NCBI GenBank assembly: GCA_900757185.1 | Contig: CAAEMX010000004.1 | Location: 1-34,778 of the forward strand | Length of the DNA stretch: 34,778 nucleotides | Direction: 5' to 3' | From: an uncultured Collinsella sp. | GTDB lineage: Bacteria > Actinomycetota > Coriobacteriia > Coriobacteriales > Coriobacteriaceae | Shown: one piece after another, positions 22,129 through 30,129 of the stretch | Position numbering within the stretch: position 1 is the stretch's first letter | Layout of the letters: every line of letters starts with the position of its first letter | The notes under the pieces: model-generated | Databases searched by the model: none | Seen by the model: the letters and a program-made list of their open reading frames with translations, nothing else | What the model was told of the DNA's origin: nothing | Program-made: the position numbers and the translations under genes

Positions 22129-22774
22129 GGTAGTAATCCAATTTTTTCTCCGCGGCGCCCAACAGCATCTCGACCACGAAGTTAAAGACCCAGTAGATCA
22201 GCGCCGCGATCGCAAACGGCACCATGCTCACCTGCGAGGCAACCAGCGCCTTGGCGGTCGAGAACATCTCACCCACGCCAATGGCAAACGCCAGCGATGT
22301 GTCCTTGACCAGCGTGATAATCTCGTTGCCCATCGCCGGCAAAATGCGCTTAGCGACCTGCGGCATCACAATGTACAAAAACGTCTGCAGGCGCGAATAG
22401 CCCAGCACCTCGGCGGCCTCATATTGACCGCGCGGAATGGACTGCAGGCCCGATCGATAGATCTCAGCAAAGTAGCCGGCGTAGTTGATGATGAACGCCA
22501 CGACACACGCCGTCCATTTGGAATCGGGCGTGAGCGAGATGCCAAACACGTAGTACGGGGCAAAGTAGATGGCAAACATCTGTAGCATGAGCGGCGTACC
22601 GCGCATCACCGAAATATAGATGCGCGCGATCCAGCGGAGCGGCGCAATTTTGCTCATGCGCATGAACGCCACGGGGATTCCCAGCGGAATCGACCCGAGC
22701 AGCGTCAGCACAAACAGCTGCAAACTGACCAAGAAGCCCTGGCCAAGCATCTGCATCATGACTTGAATAGACAA
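22121..22774 (-). CDS. Polar amino-acid ABC transporter permease
   Basis: This HisM/GlnP-type integral membrane permease has about five membrane segments and the EAA loop EAAEVLGYSRLQTFLYIVMPQ near the middle, which contacts the ATPase. The conserved entry segment LGQGFLVSLQLFVLTLLG starts the first helix. The start is uncertain. No ATG has a close ribosome-binding site, so I chose the TTG at 22774 (217 aa), six bases after GAAAGAGAG. A TTG at 22813 (230 aa) and an ATG at 22759 (212 aa) are alternatives. It follows the binding-protein gene after a 112-150 base gap that holds a large hairpin. Confidence 0.92.
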   Translation of the reverse strand: MSIQVMMQMLGQGFLVSLQLFVLTLLGSIPLGIPVAFMRMSKIAPLRWIARIYISVMRGTPLMLQMFAIYFAPYYVFGISLTPDSKWTACVVAFIINYAGYFAEIYRSGLQSIPRGQYEAAEVLGYSRLQTFLYIVMPQVAKRILPAMGNEIITLVKDTSLAFAIGVGEMFSTAKALVASQVSMVPFAIAALIYWVFNFVVEMLLGAAEKKLDYYHD

Positions 22775-22820
22775 CCCAAGCTCTCTTTCACAGTAACAGA
22801 ACAGCGAACCCAATGCTAAA

Positions 22821-22925
22821 GCGGGTTTTCCAGGTGCCCGAGTTTGCCGTGAAAGAGGAGCGCCGCGTACTAAATGTACGCAAGCGACGGTTTGAACGGC
22901 AAAATCGGGTGCCTGGGAAAGCCGC
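22821..22925 (-). repeat. Long imperfect hairpin between binding-protein and permease genes
   Basis: Arms of 30 bases (22821-22850 and 22896-22925) pair at 25 positions, with several mismatches able to form G-U pairs in RNA. Inside is a second hairpin, GCGTAC-TAAAT-GTACGC (22865-22881). It starts at the binding-protein stop codon. In ABC operons such intercistronic stems raise the binding protein over the membrane parts, by protecting upstream mRNA or by partial termination (as in malEFG). Confidence 0.75.
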
Positions 22926-23785
22926 TATTTGAGCACCCAGTTGTCGAAGGAAAGACCATAGCTTGAATACTTATCGCACAGGTCCTTGACCGTACCGTCC
23001 TCATAGAGCGCCTTGAGCGACTCGGTCACGGCGTCGGCCGACTTGCTGTCGCCCTTCTTAAAGCCGACGGCATAGTGCTCGCTAGACAGCGGCTTATCAA
23101 GCTGCGTATAAGCATCGGGCTTGGCGGCAAGCTGATACTGGGCAATCGAAAGGTCGCATGCTACGGCATCGACCGCGCCGCTCTCGAGCTGCATAAAGGC
23201 TGTGTTGTACTCACCGATGGTATCGAGCGTGGCAAACGTCGCGGCCAGATCCTTCTGGTCGCCCTCGAGCACATCCTGTGCGGCGGAATCGGTCTGGGTA
23301 ATCACGGTCTTGCCGGCAAGATCGTCCCAGCTCTTGATACCCGCGTCCTTCTTGACCACGAGCACCTGCTCGTTGAGCATGTAAGGCTCGGAGAACGTGT
23401 AGTCGTCCTCGCGGCCCTCCATGGTAAAGCCGTTCCAGATGCAGTTGATGGCACCGGAGTTGAGTAGCGTGTCCTTGGCATCCCAATCGATGGCCTCATA
23501 CTTAACGTCCCAGCCCTGCTTGTCGGCAACGGCCTTGGCAAGGTCGAGATCAAAGCCCGTGTACTCGCCATCATCGCCCACAAAGCCATACGGAGGATAG
23601 GACTTGTCAAAGCCCACGACGAGCTTCTTGGACTCCGCAGCGCCCTTCACATCCTTGCCCGCGGCAGAGCCAGCAGCGGAGCCCTTGCCGGCACCACCGC
23701 CGCAGCCGACAAGACCAAGGCCAAGCACCGTGGCGAGCGAGCCGGCTAGACCAACAAACTGACGACGAGACATATCGGTATTCAT
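22925..23785 (-). CDS. Amino-acid ABC transporter substrate-binding lipoprotein
   Basis: This 286-residue extracellular binding protein belongs to the polar amino-acid family (SBP_bac_3). The N-terminus has a twin-arginine-like SRRQFVGLAG (6-15), a hydrophobic stretch and the lipobox LVGC with Cys28 as the lipid-modified residue, followed by a Gly/Ser/Ala linker. This points to Tat export and lipid anchoring. The mature domain shows GFDKSYPPYGF, GFDLDLAKAVADKQG and a second-lobe DAVACDLSIAQYQL typical of the family. GAGGGGGAAT precedes the ATG at 23785. It is the first gene of the operon with permease and ATPase. The exact amino acid cannot be told. A CACTTTA palindrome in its leader suggests regulation by a repressor. 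Confidence 0.96.
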   Translation of the reverse strand: MNTDMSRRQFVGLAGSLATVLGLGLVGCGGGAGKGSAAGSAAGKDVKGAAESKKLVVGFDKSYPPYGFVGDDGEYTGFDLDLAKAVADKQGWDVKYEAIDWDAKDTLLNSGAINCIWNGFTMEGREDDYTFSEPYMLNEQVLVVKKDAGIKSWDDLAGKTVITQTDSAAQDVLEGDQKDLAATFATLDTIGEYNTAFMQLESGAVDAVACDLSIAQYQLAAKPDAYTQLDKPLSSEHYAVGFKKGDSKSADAVTESLKALYEDGTVKDLCDKYSSYGLSFDNWVLK

Positions 23786-23803
23786 GGTATTCCCCCTCGA
23801 TAG

Positions 23804-23823
23804 CACTTTAGTTAGGTAAAGTG
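23804..23823. promoter_or_regulatory. CACTTTA-N6-TAAAGTG operator candidate
   Basis: This is a perfect 7-bp inverted repeat between the -10 box and the start of the ABC operon. A further CACTTTAG half-site lies at 23848-23855 inside the promoter spacer, 44 bases from the first. Confidence 0.5.
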
Positions 23824-23841
23824 AGTCATGTAACGTCCAGA

Positions 23842-23870
23842 ATCATACACTTTAGCGTGATAGAGCACAA
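23842..23870 (-). promoter_or_regulatory. Promoter of the amino-acid ABC operon
   Basis: On the minus strand TTGTGC (23865-23870) and TATGAT (23842-23847) are separated by exactly 17 bases. Transcription would begin near 23835, giving a leader of about 50 bases. Confidence 0.65.
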
Positions 23871-23877
23871 GGCGAGT

Positions 23878-24016
23878 TTGCCCGCCGCGTGAGGGGTGTG
23901 GGGGTTAAGTTTCCTGCTCTACAGTCCTGCTCACGACGGAGGCCACATTAAGTGGCCTCCTGTTCGTGCGGAACTCGCGATAAACTTAACCCCCACACCC
24001 CTCACGCGGCGGGCAA
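23878..24016. repeat. 139-bp palindromic element with perfect 35-bp arms
   Basis: The arms at 23878-23912 and 23982-24016 are exact reverse complements over 35 bases. The 69-base centre contains a second hairpin, GGAGGCCAC-ATTAA-GTGGCCTCC (23938-23960). The element lies between the divergent promoters of the ABC operon (-35 ends eight bases away) and the rRNA methyltransferase gene, so it is not a convergent-gene terminator. It carries no gene. Perfect arms of this length suggest recent insertion of a non-autonomous mobile hairpin, or strong selection. Confidence 0.92.
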
Positions 24017-24080
24017 CCGTCGTTGGGCTTATCACTGACACGAATAAACCGCTTGTATATCGTCTGCTGGCTTGGCACGG

Positions 24081-24086
24081 TACAAT
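24081..24086 (+). promoter_or_regulatory. -10 box of the rRNA methyltransferase gene
   Basis: TACAAT lies 38 bases before the ATG. The nearest -35-like word, TTGTAT (24053-24058), is 22 bases away, too far for a normal spacer. Confidence 0.4.
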
Positions 24087-24123
24087 ACTTGCAGCTTTAA
24101 TTCATGAATTAGTGGAGTTATTG

Positions 24124-25569
24124 ATGGCAGAATCTCGTGCGGAGCGTAAGGCTCGTCGTGCTTTGATCGAGGCAGCTGAGGGGTCGGAGGAGAAATCTTC
24201 CACGAAATCCAAGTCTTCTAAAGCTGCAAAAAGCAAATCGACCAAGAGCAGGGCTAAGACCAAGCGTTCTGACTCTCGTCGGGGCGGGGACAAAGCACCT
24301 CGGACTCGTTCCAAGCGTCCGCATAATGATTCGGTTCCATCCGTGCGTAAGGCCACGGACCCCAAGTCTCCTTGTTCCATCATGAAAACTTGTGGTGGGT
24401 GTACGGCACTCAATCGTCCTTATAAGAAGCAGTTGGCGGCCAAGCAGGCTGCTATGGAGGAGCTGTTTGCTGAGCTCTGTGAGCGCGAGGGTGTTGCCGT
24501 TGATCCCATTCGCGGTATGGGTGTTACCCTGGGAGACCCGGGCAAATATCCTGCGCCGCGTGGTTTTCGTCATAAGGCTGCCACTCCGTTTGCTCCCGGC
24601 AAAGAGGGCGCTGTCCGCTGCGGCTTTTTTGAACGTGGGACACACAGAATCGTTGCTGTTCCTGAATGCCCTGTCGAGGCGCCGGGCGCTCGTCAGATTC
24701 TCAACGGCATCGCTCGCGAGGCCGAACGTCTGCATATTCCCGCCTTTAACGAAGACAAGCATCTGGGGCTGCTTCGCTATGCCGTCGTTCGCTGCGGCTG
24801 GCGCACCGACCAGATTATGGTCACCCTCGTGACCGCTCAGCGCGACCTGCCGCATGCGCAGGAGTTCTTTGAAGCCGTCGCGGCGCTTGATCCGCATATC
24901 GTCACCGTCGCTCAGAACATCAACGGTCGCCCCGGCAATGCCATCTTGGGTGAGGAGACTCGTATCGTCTATGGCGCCGAATGCATGCGCGACCAGCTGC
25001 TCGGCTGCGAGTTCGATATCTCCCCCACCGCGTTTTATCAGACCAACCCGCAACAGACCGAGCTGCTCTATCAGCTCGCTATCGACGGCATGGATTTGCA
25101 CCAGGGCGATGTGCTCATGGATGCCTACTGTGGCAGCGGTACCATCGGTCTTTGCGCCGCGAAGGATGCCCAGAACAAGGGTATCGGCATTATGCTGCTC
25201 GGCGTGGAGCGCAACCCGGCGGGCATTGCCGACGCACGTCGCAATGCCGAGCTCAACGGCCTCACCCGCAGCACTTGGTTTATGGCCGACGACGCCACCG
25301 ACTACATCCTAGATGCCGCCGACAACAACGAGCGGATCGATGTCCTTTCCATCGACCCGCCGCGCGCCGGCTCCACCCCCGAGTTCCTCGAAGCCGCCTG
25401 CGCACTCAAGCCGCGCCGCATCACCTATATCAGCTGCAACCCCGTGACCCAAGAGCGCGACCTGCACCAGCTCCTCGACGGAGGCTATCGCCTGCTCAAG
25501 ATCACGCCCGTCGACATGTTCCCCCATACCGACCACACCGAAACCGTAGCGGTCCTCGAGCGCCGCTAA
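24124..25569 (+). CDS. 23S rRNA (uracil-5-)-methyltransferase, RlmD/RumA family
   Basis: This 481-residue SAM-dependent methyltransferase should make 5-methyluridine in 23S rRNA. It has an iron-sulfur motif with Cys84, Cys90 and Cys93 (CSIMKTCGGC) and a further Cys in VPECPV. The SAM motif is MDAYCGSGTIG (about 333-343), followed by the family motif SIDPPRAG and the nucleophile ISCNP near 439. The usual N-terminal TRAM RNA-binding domain is missing. In its place residues 1-80 are a Lys/Arg/Ser-rich low-complexity tail, probably disordered and RNA-binding. The start at 24124 follows GTGGAG; earlier codons lie in a palindromic repeat and are not coding. Whether it targets U1939, U747 or both cannot be told. 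Confidence 0.93.
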   Translation: MAESRAERKARRALIEAAEGSEEKSSTKSKSSKAAKSKSTKSRAKTKRSDSRRGGDKAPRTRSKRPHNDSVPSVRKATDPKSPCSIMKTCGGCTALNRPYKKQLAAKQAAMEELFAELCEREGVAVDPIRGMGVTLGDPGKYPAPRGFRHKAATPFAPGKEGAVRCGFFERGTHRIVAVPECPVEAPGARQILNGIAREAERLHIPAFNEDKHLGLLRYAVVRCGWRTDQIMVTLVTAQRDLPHAQEFFEAVAALDPHIVTVAQNINGRPGNAILGEETRIVYGAECMRDQLLGCEFDISPTAFYQTNPQQTELLYQLAIDGMDLHQGDVLMDAYCGSGTIGLCAAKDAQNKGIGIMLLGVERNPAGIADARRNAELNGLTRSTWFMADDATDYILDAADNNERIDVLSIDPPRAGSTPEFLEAACALKPRRITYISCNPVTQERDLHQLLDGGYRLLKITPVDMFPHTDHTETVAVLERR

Positions 25570-25594
25570 TCCACCCCGGTAGATTTTCGGGACA

Positions 25595-25627
25595 AGAAAG
25601 GGGGCGGCCCGTCTGGACCGCCCCCTT
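25595..25627. terminator. Shared terminator of two convergent genes
   Basis: AAGGGGGCGG (25598-25607) and CCGCCCCCTT (25618-25627) form a 10-bp stem with a 10-base loop. On the minus strand TTTCTTG follows; the plus side has a weaker tail. Confidence 0.8.
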
Positions 25628-25647
25628 CGCTTGGTTTATGAACTCCG

Positions 25648-26469
25648 CTACATCCCCTTGCGCAGGTCACACACGCCGGCTGCCGCCATCTCGCGCAGCA
25701 GTGTCTCGCGGTCGCGCGTCACGATCAAATCCAGCGGGAAGTGAATCTCGTCGAGCATCTTGCGCGCGTGATCGAGCTTGCCAATGGCCATGCCAATGTG
25801 GGCATCGGTCGACACGCCAATACCCACGCCCAGCTCGGCGCAGCGCTCGGCGATCTTGCGGCATACGGCCCAATGCTCAGTGTCGACACCGTGTTCAAGA
25901 CTATGGTTGTTGATCTCGATGATCTTGTGCTTGGCCTTGGCCGCCAACAGCACCTCATCGATATCGAACGGCACGCCCGAACGACCCGCATGCCCAAGCA
26001 TGAACACCTTGGGGTGCTCCAGGGCATTGATGTACATCTGGGTCGTTTGGGCGAGCGTCGCGCCTTCGGCAAACTGCGGGTTATGCACGCTTGCCACCAA
26101 ATAATCCAAATTACGCGTCACCAAATCGAACAGCGAATGCTCACGACTATACGAATCGCCGGCGATATCGAGCGAAACGGGAATGTCTTCGCCAAACAAG
26201 CTGCCGTCCAGCGAAACGATATCAGCCTCGGCACCACGCAGCACCAGCACGCCGCTCCAAATGCGCGGCCAGATATCCTGGTTAATAAAGAACTGGTAAC
26301 TGCGCAGGTCATTGGGGCAAGGCGTAACCATCGAGCTTAAATGATCGGCGGAACCGAGCACCTGAAGGCCGCGCTCCGCCGCCCAATAGATGTTCTCCTC
26401 GATGGTTGAGTACGCATGCGCAGAGAACATCGTATGAGTATGAATATCACAAGAAAGAAGGTAGGGCAT
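25648..26469 (-). CDS. PHP domain metal-dependent phosphatase, YcdX type
   Basis: This 273-residue PHP-superfamily hydrolase belongs to the YcdX-like phosphatase branch, a distorted TIM barrel with a three-metal site. Ligand motifs are CDIHTHTMFSAHAYSTIEEN (7-26; His10, His12), ADHLSS with its Asp-His pair near 41, GAEAD near 79, the His in ASVHNPQ near 127, HAGR near 155, EINNHSLE near 177 and STDAHIG near 214. Together these make a complete site. AGGAGACCCG precedes the ATG at 26469; the frame is open upstream, but without support. The substrate is unknown. It is co-oriented with the aminotransferase gene, 160 bases downstream of its end. Confidence 0.92.
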   Translation of the reverse strand: MPYLLSCDIHTHTMFSAHAYSTIEENIYWAAERGLQVLGSADHLSSMVTPCPNDLRSYQFFINQDIWPRIWSGVLVLRGAEADIVSLDGSLFGEDIPVSLDIAGDSYSREHSLFDLVTRNLDYLVASVHNPQFAEGATLAQTTQMYINALEHPKVFMLGHAGRSGVPFDIDEVLLAAKAKHKIIEINNHSLEHGVDTEHWAVCRKIAERCAELGVGIGVSTDAHIGMAIGKLDHARKMLDEIHFPLDLIVTRDRETLLREMAAAGVCDLRKGM

Positions 26470-26628
26470 CGGGTCTCCTTGTCCAGTATGGCCGTCGCGT
26501 ATATTCATTGTACGCATAGCTTTCGGCAGTCGTAAAACTGCTTCATCCCAATCACACAACGGCATAGACAACGGGGTCTGGCTTAAAACCAAACCCCGTT
26601 TCACGTAAAACATTGTAAGCAGAGCGCT

Positions 26629-27819
26629 TTACTTTCGACGATATTCGTCGGCCAGCTGCTTCCAGGCAGGCAGAGAGTTGACGATTGTCTCATAGCTCAC
26701 GCAGTAGCCCAGGCGGAACCAGCCCGGCATGCCAAAGCTATCCGAAGGCACCGCGAGCAGCTCATGCTTCTTCGCGCGCTCACAGAACGCATTCGCATCG
26801 GACTCCAGCGCTTTCACCCATAGGTAGAACGCGCCATCCGGCTCAACATAGGTGTAGCCGTACTCCGCTAGTGCATCGGTAAGCGCGGTGCGGTTGCGAG
26901 CATAGGCCTCGACATCGCTCGGTTCATCAATGCAGTCGATGATTACACGCTGGAAGAGCGCCGGTGCACACACGAAGCCCAGCGTACGGGCGGCACCGGC
27001 AACGGCGGGCATTAGACGAGCTGCCTGAGGATTCGTATTGGGAACCAGGATCCACCCGACGCGCTCGCCCGGTAGCGAAAGCGACTTGGAATACGAGTAG
27101 CACACGATGGTGTGCTCGTAGATCGAAGGCACCCAAGGCACCTCGGCGCCATAGACAATCTCGCGATACGGCTCATCAGAGATGAGCATAATCGGATTCT
27201 CGGGATCGCGCTGAGCGTTGGCCTCGCGCAGAACATTGGCCAGTCGCGTCAGCGTGTCGCGTGTATATACGGCACCGGTCGGATTGTTAGGCGAGTCGAT
27301 GATGACGGCAGCCGTCTTATCGGTAATCGCCTTGAGCACGTTACTCACGCTCAGCTGGAACGTATCTTCATCGGCGAGCGCCTCAACACACGTGCAGCCG
27401 GCCTTCTCAATCCACGCGCGATACTCCGGAAAGTACGGGGCGATAACAACAACCTCATCGCCCGGGTTCGTAACGGCGTTGAGCGTGCAGGTGAGCGAAG
27501 CCGCGGCACCCACCGTCATAAAGACGTCCTTGCCCTCATAGCTCGTGCCAAAGCGACGGTTGAGCGAGTCGGCGACGGCTGCTCGACATTGCGGCAGACC
27601 CGGCGCAGGCGTGTATCCATGCAGCTGGTCGCTCGGCAGCTCCAAGGCCTTCTTAATGGACTCAGCCACGGCGGCAGGTGCCGGAACGCTCGGGTTACCC
27701 AGCGAAAAATCGAATACGTTCTCCGCGCCGATCTGTGCCTTGCGCTCAAGGCCATAGCTAAAGATCTCACGGATGATGGAGCTTTCCGCACCGCGAGCAT
27801 ACATAGTTTCGTTGATCAT
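26629..27819 (-). CDS. PLP-dependent aminotransferase, class I/II
   Basis: This 396-residue fold-type I aminotransferase is complete. Key residues are the cofactor-stacking segment VGAAASLTCTLN (103-114), SPNNPTG (176-182; Asn179 contacts PLP), SDEPYRE (214-220; Asp215 to the pyridine nitrogen, Tyr218), the Schiff-base Lys245 in YSYSKSLSLPGERVG, and the substrate-carboxylate Arg in WFRLGYCVS near 372. Sequence style is that of aspartate or alanine-type aminotransferases, but the substrate is not decidable. AAAGGGGA precedes the ATG at 27819. It is transcribed alone or ahead of the PHP gene. A TACAAT -10 lies 25 bases upstream of the start. Confidence 0.94.
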   Translation of the reverse strand: MINETMYARGAESSIIREIFSYGLERKAQIGAENVFDFSLGNPSVPAPAAVAESIKKALELPSDQLHGYTPAPGLPQCRAAVADSLNRRFGTSYEGKDVFMTVGAAASLTCTLNAVTNPGDEVVVIAPYFPEYRAWIEKAGCTCVEALADEDTFQLSVSNVLKAITDKTAAVIIDSPNNPTGAVYTRDTLTRLANVLREANAQRDPENPIMLISDEPYREIVYGAEVPWVPSIYEHTIVCYSYSKSLSLPGERVGWILVPNTNPQAARLMPAVAGAARTLGFVCAPALFQRVIIDCIDEPSDVEAYARNRTALTDALAEYGYTYVEPDGAFYLWVKALESDANAFCERAKKHELLAVPSDSFGMPGWFRLGYCVSYETIVNSLPAWKQLADEYRRK

Positions 27820-27843
27820 CTGTTCCCCTTTCGCATAGGCGCT

Positions 27844-27849
27844 ATTGTA
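27844..27849 (-). promoter_or_regulatory. -10 box of the aminotransferase gene
   Basis: TACAAT on the minus strand is followed by a leader of about 20 bases. No clear -35 is seen 16-18 bases upstream. Confidence 0.4.
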
Positions 27850-27879
27850 CGCTTTAGCTGAGCAAAGCGCCGCAGCAAT

Positions 27880-27939
27880 GTTGATTGGGGACAGACTTAA
27901 ATGCGTGAAAACGCTCATTTAAGTCTGTCCCCAATCAAC
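27880..27939. repeat. Perfect 24-bp hairpin repeat with GGGGACAG
   Basis: Arms 27880-27903 and 27916-27939 are exact reverse complements around a 12-base loop (CGTGAAAACGCT). Each arm holds TTGATTGGGGACAGAC. The GGGGACAG word matches the core of the other hairpin families in the window and of REP sequences linked to Y1 transposases in other genomes (from memory). It sits between the FtsH terminator and the aminotransferase promoter. Confidence 0.88.
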
Positions 27940-27940
27940 A

Positions 27941-27978
27941 AAGGAAAAAGCCTCCGCAGGTTTCCCCGCGGAGGCTTT
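27941..27978 (-). terminator. ftsH terminator
   Basis: AAAGCCTCCGC (27947-27957) and GCGGAGGCTTT (27968-27978) pair over a 10-base loop. On the minus strand TTTTTCCTT follows. It lies 12 bases past the ftsH stop. Confidence 0.9.
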
Positions 27979-27989
27979 CGCCACAAAGA

Positions 27990-30128
27990 CTATTTGTCGT
28001 CGTCGGTGTCGGCACCGGCATTGACGGCACAGTCATCGTCGGCATCATCGGATGCGACTTCGGCATCTTCCTGCATAGCCGCCTGCGCAAATGCCGCAGC
28101 GTCCGCCGCAAGCTCCTCCTCGCTCATGCGCGGCGTGCGCTTCTTGGTCGGCATGCCGGCCGCCTTGGCATTGCGCTCCTCCTTGGCAGCCAGGATATCG
28201 CCCTCGCGCTCAAGGTAGGCGTCCCACTCGTTGTCGAGCAGGGCGTTCACGGCGTCGCCCTCGACGGTCTCGCGCTCAAGCAGCACCTTCGCCATCAGGT
28301 CGAGCTGATCGCGACGGGCATCCAGGATCTCGACCGCACGACGATGGGCCTCACGCATAATGCGCTGAACCTCGATATCGATGCGGCGCGCCGTCTCCTC
28401 GGAGTAATCCTGGTGATCGGCGTAATCGCGACCAAGGAATACCTGATGCTGCGCCTCACCAAACACTTGCGTACCCAGTTCCTCGCTCATGCCCAGGCGC
28501 GTGACCATCTCGCGCGCCATCTTGGTCGCGCGCTCCAGATCGTTGCTCGCGCCCGACGTGATGTCGTCGCACATGAGCTCCTCGGCAACGCGACCGCCCA
28601 AGAACACGGCGAGCTCGTCGAGCATCTCGTTCTTGGTCTTGAGGAAGTGATCCTCCTGCGGAAGCTGCAGCGTGTAGCCCAGAGCCTGGCCGCGGCTGAC
28701 AATCGAAATCTTATGAACCGGATCGGAATGCTCCAGGATGTGGCCCACCAGGGCGTGACCGCTCTCGTGGTAGGCAATCGTGGTGCGCTCGGCCTCGGTC
28801 ATCACGCGACCCTTGCGCTGCGGACCGGCAATCACGCGCTCCATCGACTCCTCGACCTCGTCCATCGAGATCACGGAACGATGGCGGCGGGCAGCCAGCA
28901 GCGCAGACTCGTTGAGCAGATTTGCCAGATCGGCGCCGGTGAAGCCAACGGTCATCTGGGCGAGCTTCTCAAACTTTACGTCCTCGTCCATCGGCTTGTT
29001 CTCGGCATGCACGCGCAAGATCTGCTCGCGGCCCTTCACATCCGGACGGTCGACCGTAACCTGACGGTCAAAACGACCGGGACGCAGCAATGCCGGATCC
29101 AGGATGTCAGGACGGTTGGTCGCGGCGATCAGGATGACCGACTCGCTTTCCTCAAAACCGTCCATCTCGACCAGCAGCTGGTTGAGCGTCTGCTCGCGCT
29201 CGTCGTGACCGCCGCCCAGACCGGCTCCGCGCTGACGTCCCACGGCATCGATCTCGTCGATAAAGATGATCGACGGGGCCTGGGACTTGGCCTCCTTAAA
29301 GAGGTCACGCACGCGGCTGGCGCCGACACCCACGAACATCTCGACAAAGTCAGAACCCGAGATGCTAAAGAACGGCACGCCCGCCTCGCCGGCAACGGCC
29401 TTGGCCAGCAGCGTTTTACCGGTGCCCGGAGGGCCCACCAGCAACACGCCACGCGGGATCTTGGCGCCCAGCTTGCGATAGCGATCCGGATCGCTCAAAA
29501 AGTCACGGATCTCCTCGAGCTCCTCGACTGCCTCGTCCACGCCGGCAACGTCCTCGAACTTGACCTTGGGGCGCGTGGCCTCGTTGGTCTTGGCGTTGGT
29601 CTTGCCAAACTGCATGTTCCTGTTGTTGGCACCCATCATCTGGCGCATAAAGTAGAACATGATGGCAATCAGGGCGATCGTCGGCAGCACGCTCATCGCC
29701 AGGTCGCCCCAAAAATCGGGATCGTTGGTGTTGACGATGTACTTGGTATCGGGGTGCTCCGCCATAAGCTCGGCAAGCGAATCGGAGCCGACATAGGTCG
29801 AGGAGAAGCTCTTGAGCTCGCTCGTATCGCCCTTGTCCTTTTTTGTCTTCCAGTAATGACCCGCCACGCTTCCGTCTTGAACCGTATAGGTCAAATCTTC
29901 GACGCGATCCTGCTTGATGGCGCTGACCATCTCACTCGTCGCGAGCTTTACGGTATTGCTGGAGTTGGCAAAGCCGGAGCCCATGTTAAAGAAGGCGTAA
30001 CCCAGGAGCGCGCAAGCCAAAAGAAAATACAGCCAGCCCGTACGCGTGGGCTTCTTGCCTCCGGGCATCCCCGGGATCTTTGGGTCCCGGGGAGTCTGGG
30101 AATTGTTGTCGTTACGGTCGTCGGGCAT
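27990..30128 (-). CDS. ftsH: ATP-dependent zinc metalloprotease FtsH
   Basis: This 712-residue membrane-anchored AAA+ protease degrades misfolded membrane proteins and selected regulators. Two membrane segments (about 31-48 and 142-162) frame an extracytoplasmic domain. The AAA+ module has Walker A GPPGTGKT (232-239), Walker B IIFIDEID (287-294), and the SRH with NRPDILDPALLRPGRFDR (338-355). The zinc site is HESGH (454-458), with the third ligand in the following helix (ASNDLERAT). A long acidic Ala/Asp/Glu tail ends in DTDDDK. The ATG lies one base past the hpt stop codon, implying translational coupling. It is the last gene of the tilS-hpt-ftsH cluster and has a strong terminator. Confidence 0.98.
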   Translation of the reverse strand: MPDDRNDNNSQTPRDPKIPGMPGGKKPTRTGWLYFLLACALLGYAFFNMGSGFANSSNTVKLATSEMVSAIKQDRVEDLTYTVQDGSVAGHYWKTKKDKGDTSELKSFSSTYVGSDSLAELMAEHPDTKYIVNTNDPDFWGDLAMSVLPTIALIAIMFYFMRQMMGANNRNMQFGKTNAKTNEATRPKVKFEDVAGVDEAVEELEEIRDFLSDPDRYRKLGAKIPRGVLLVGPPGTGKTLLAKAVAGEAGVPFFSISGSDFVEMFVGVGASRVRDLFKEAKSQAPSIIFIDEIDAVGRQRGAGLGGGHDEREQTLNQLLVEMDGFEESESVILIAATNRPDILDPALLRPGRFDRQVTVDRPDVKGREQILRVHAENKPMDEDVKFEKLAQMTVGFTGADLANLLNESALLAARRHRSVISMDEVEESMERVIAGPQRKGRVMTEAERTTIAYHESGHALVGHILEHSDPVHKISIVSRGQALGYTLQLPQEDHFLKTKNEMLDELAVFLGGRVAEELMCDDITSGASNDLERATKMAREMVTRLGMSEELGTQVFGEAQHQVFLGRDYADHQDYSEETARRIDIEVQRIMREAHRRAVEILDARRDQLDLMAKVLLERETVEGDAVNALLDNEWDAYLEREGDILAAKEERNAKAAGMPTKKRTPRMSEEELAADAAAFAQAAMQEDAEVASDDADDDCAVNAGADTDDDK

Positions 30129-30129
30129 C

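Noticed and set aside
23878..24016. Ordinary bidirectional terminator
   Set aside because: The flanking genes diverge from this site, so there is no transcript end to serve.
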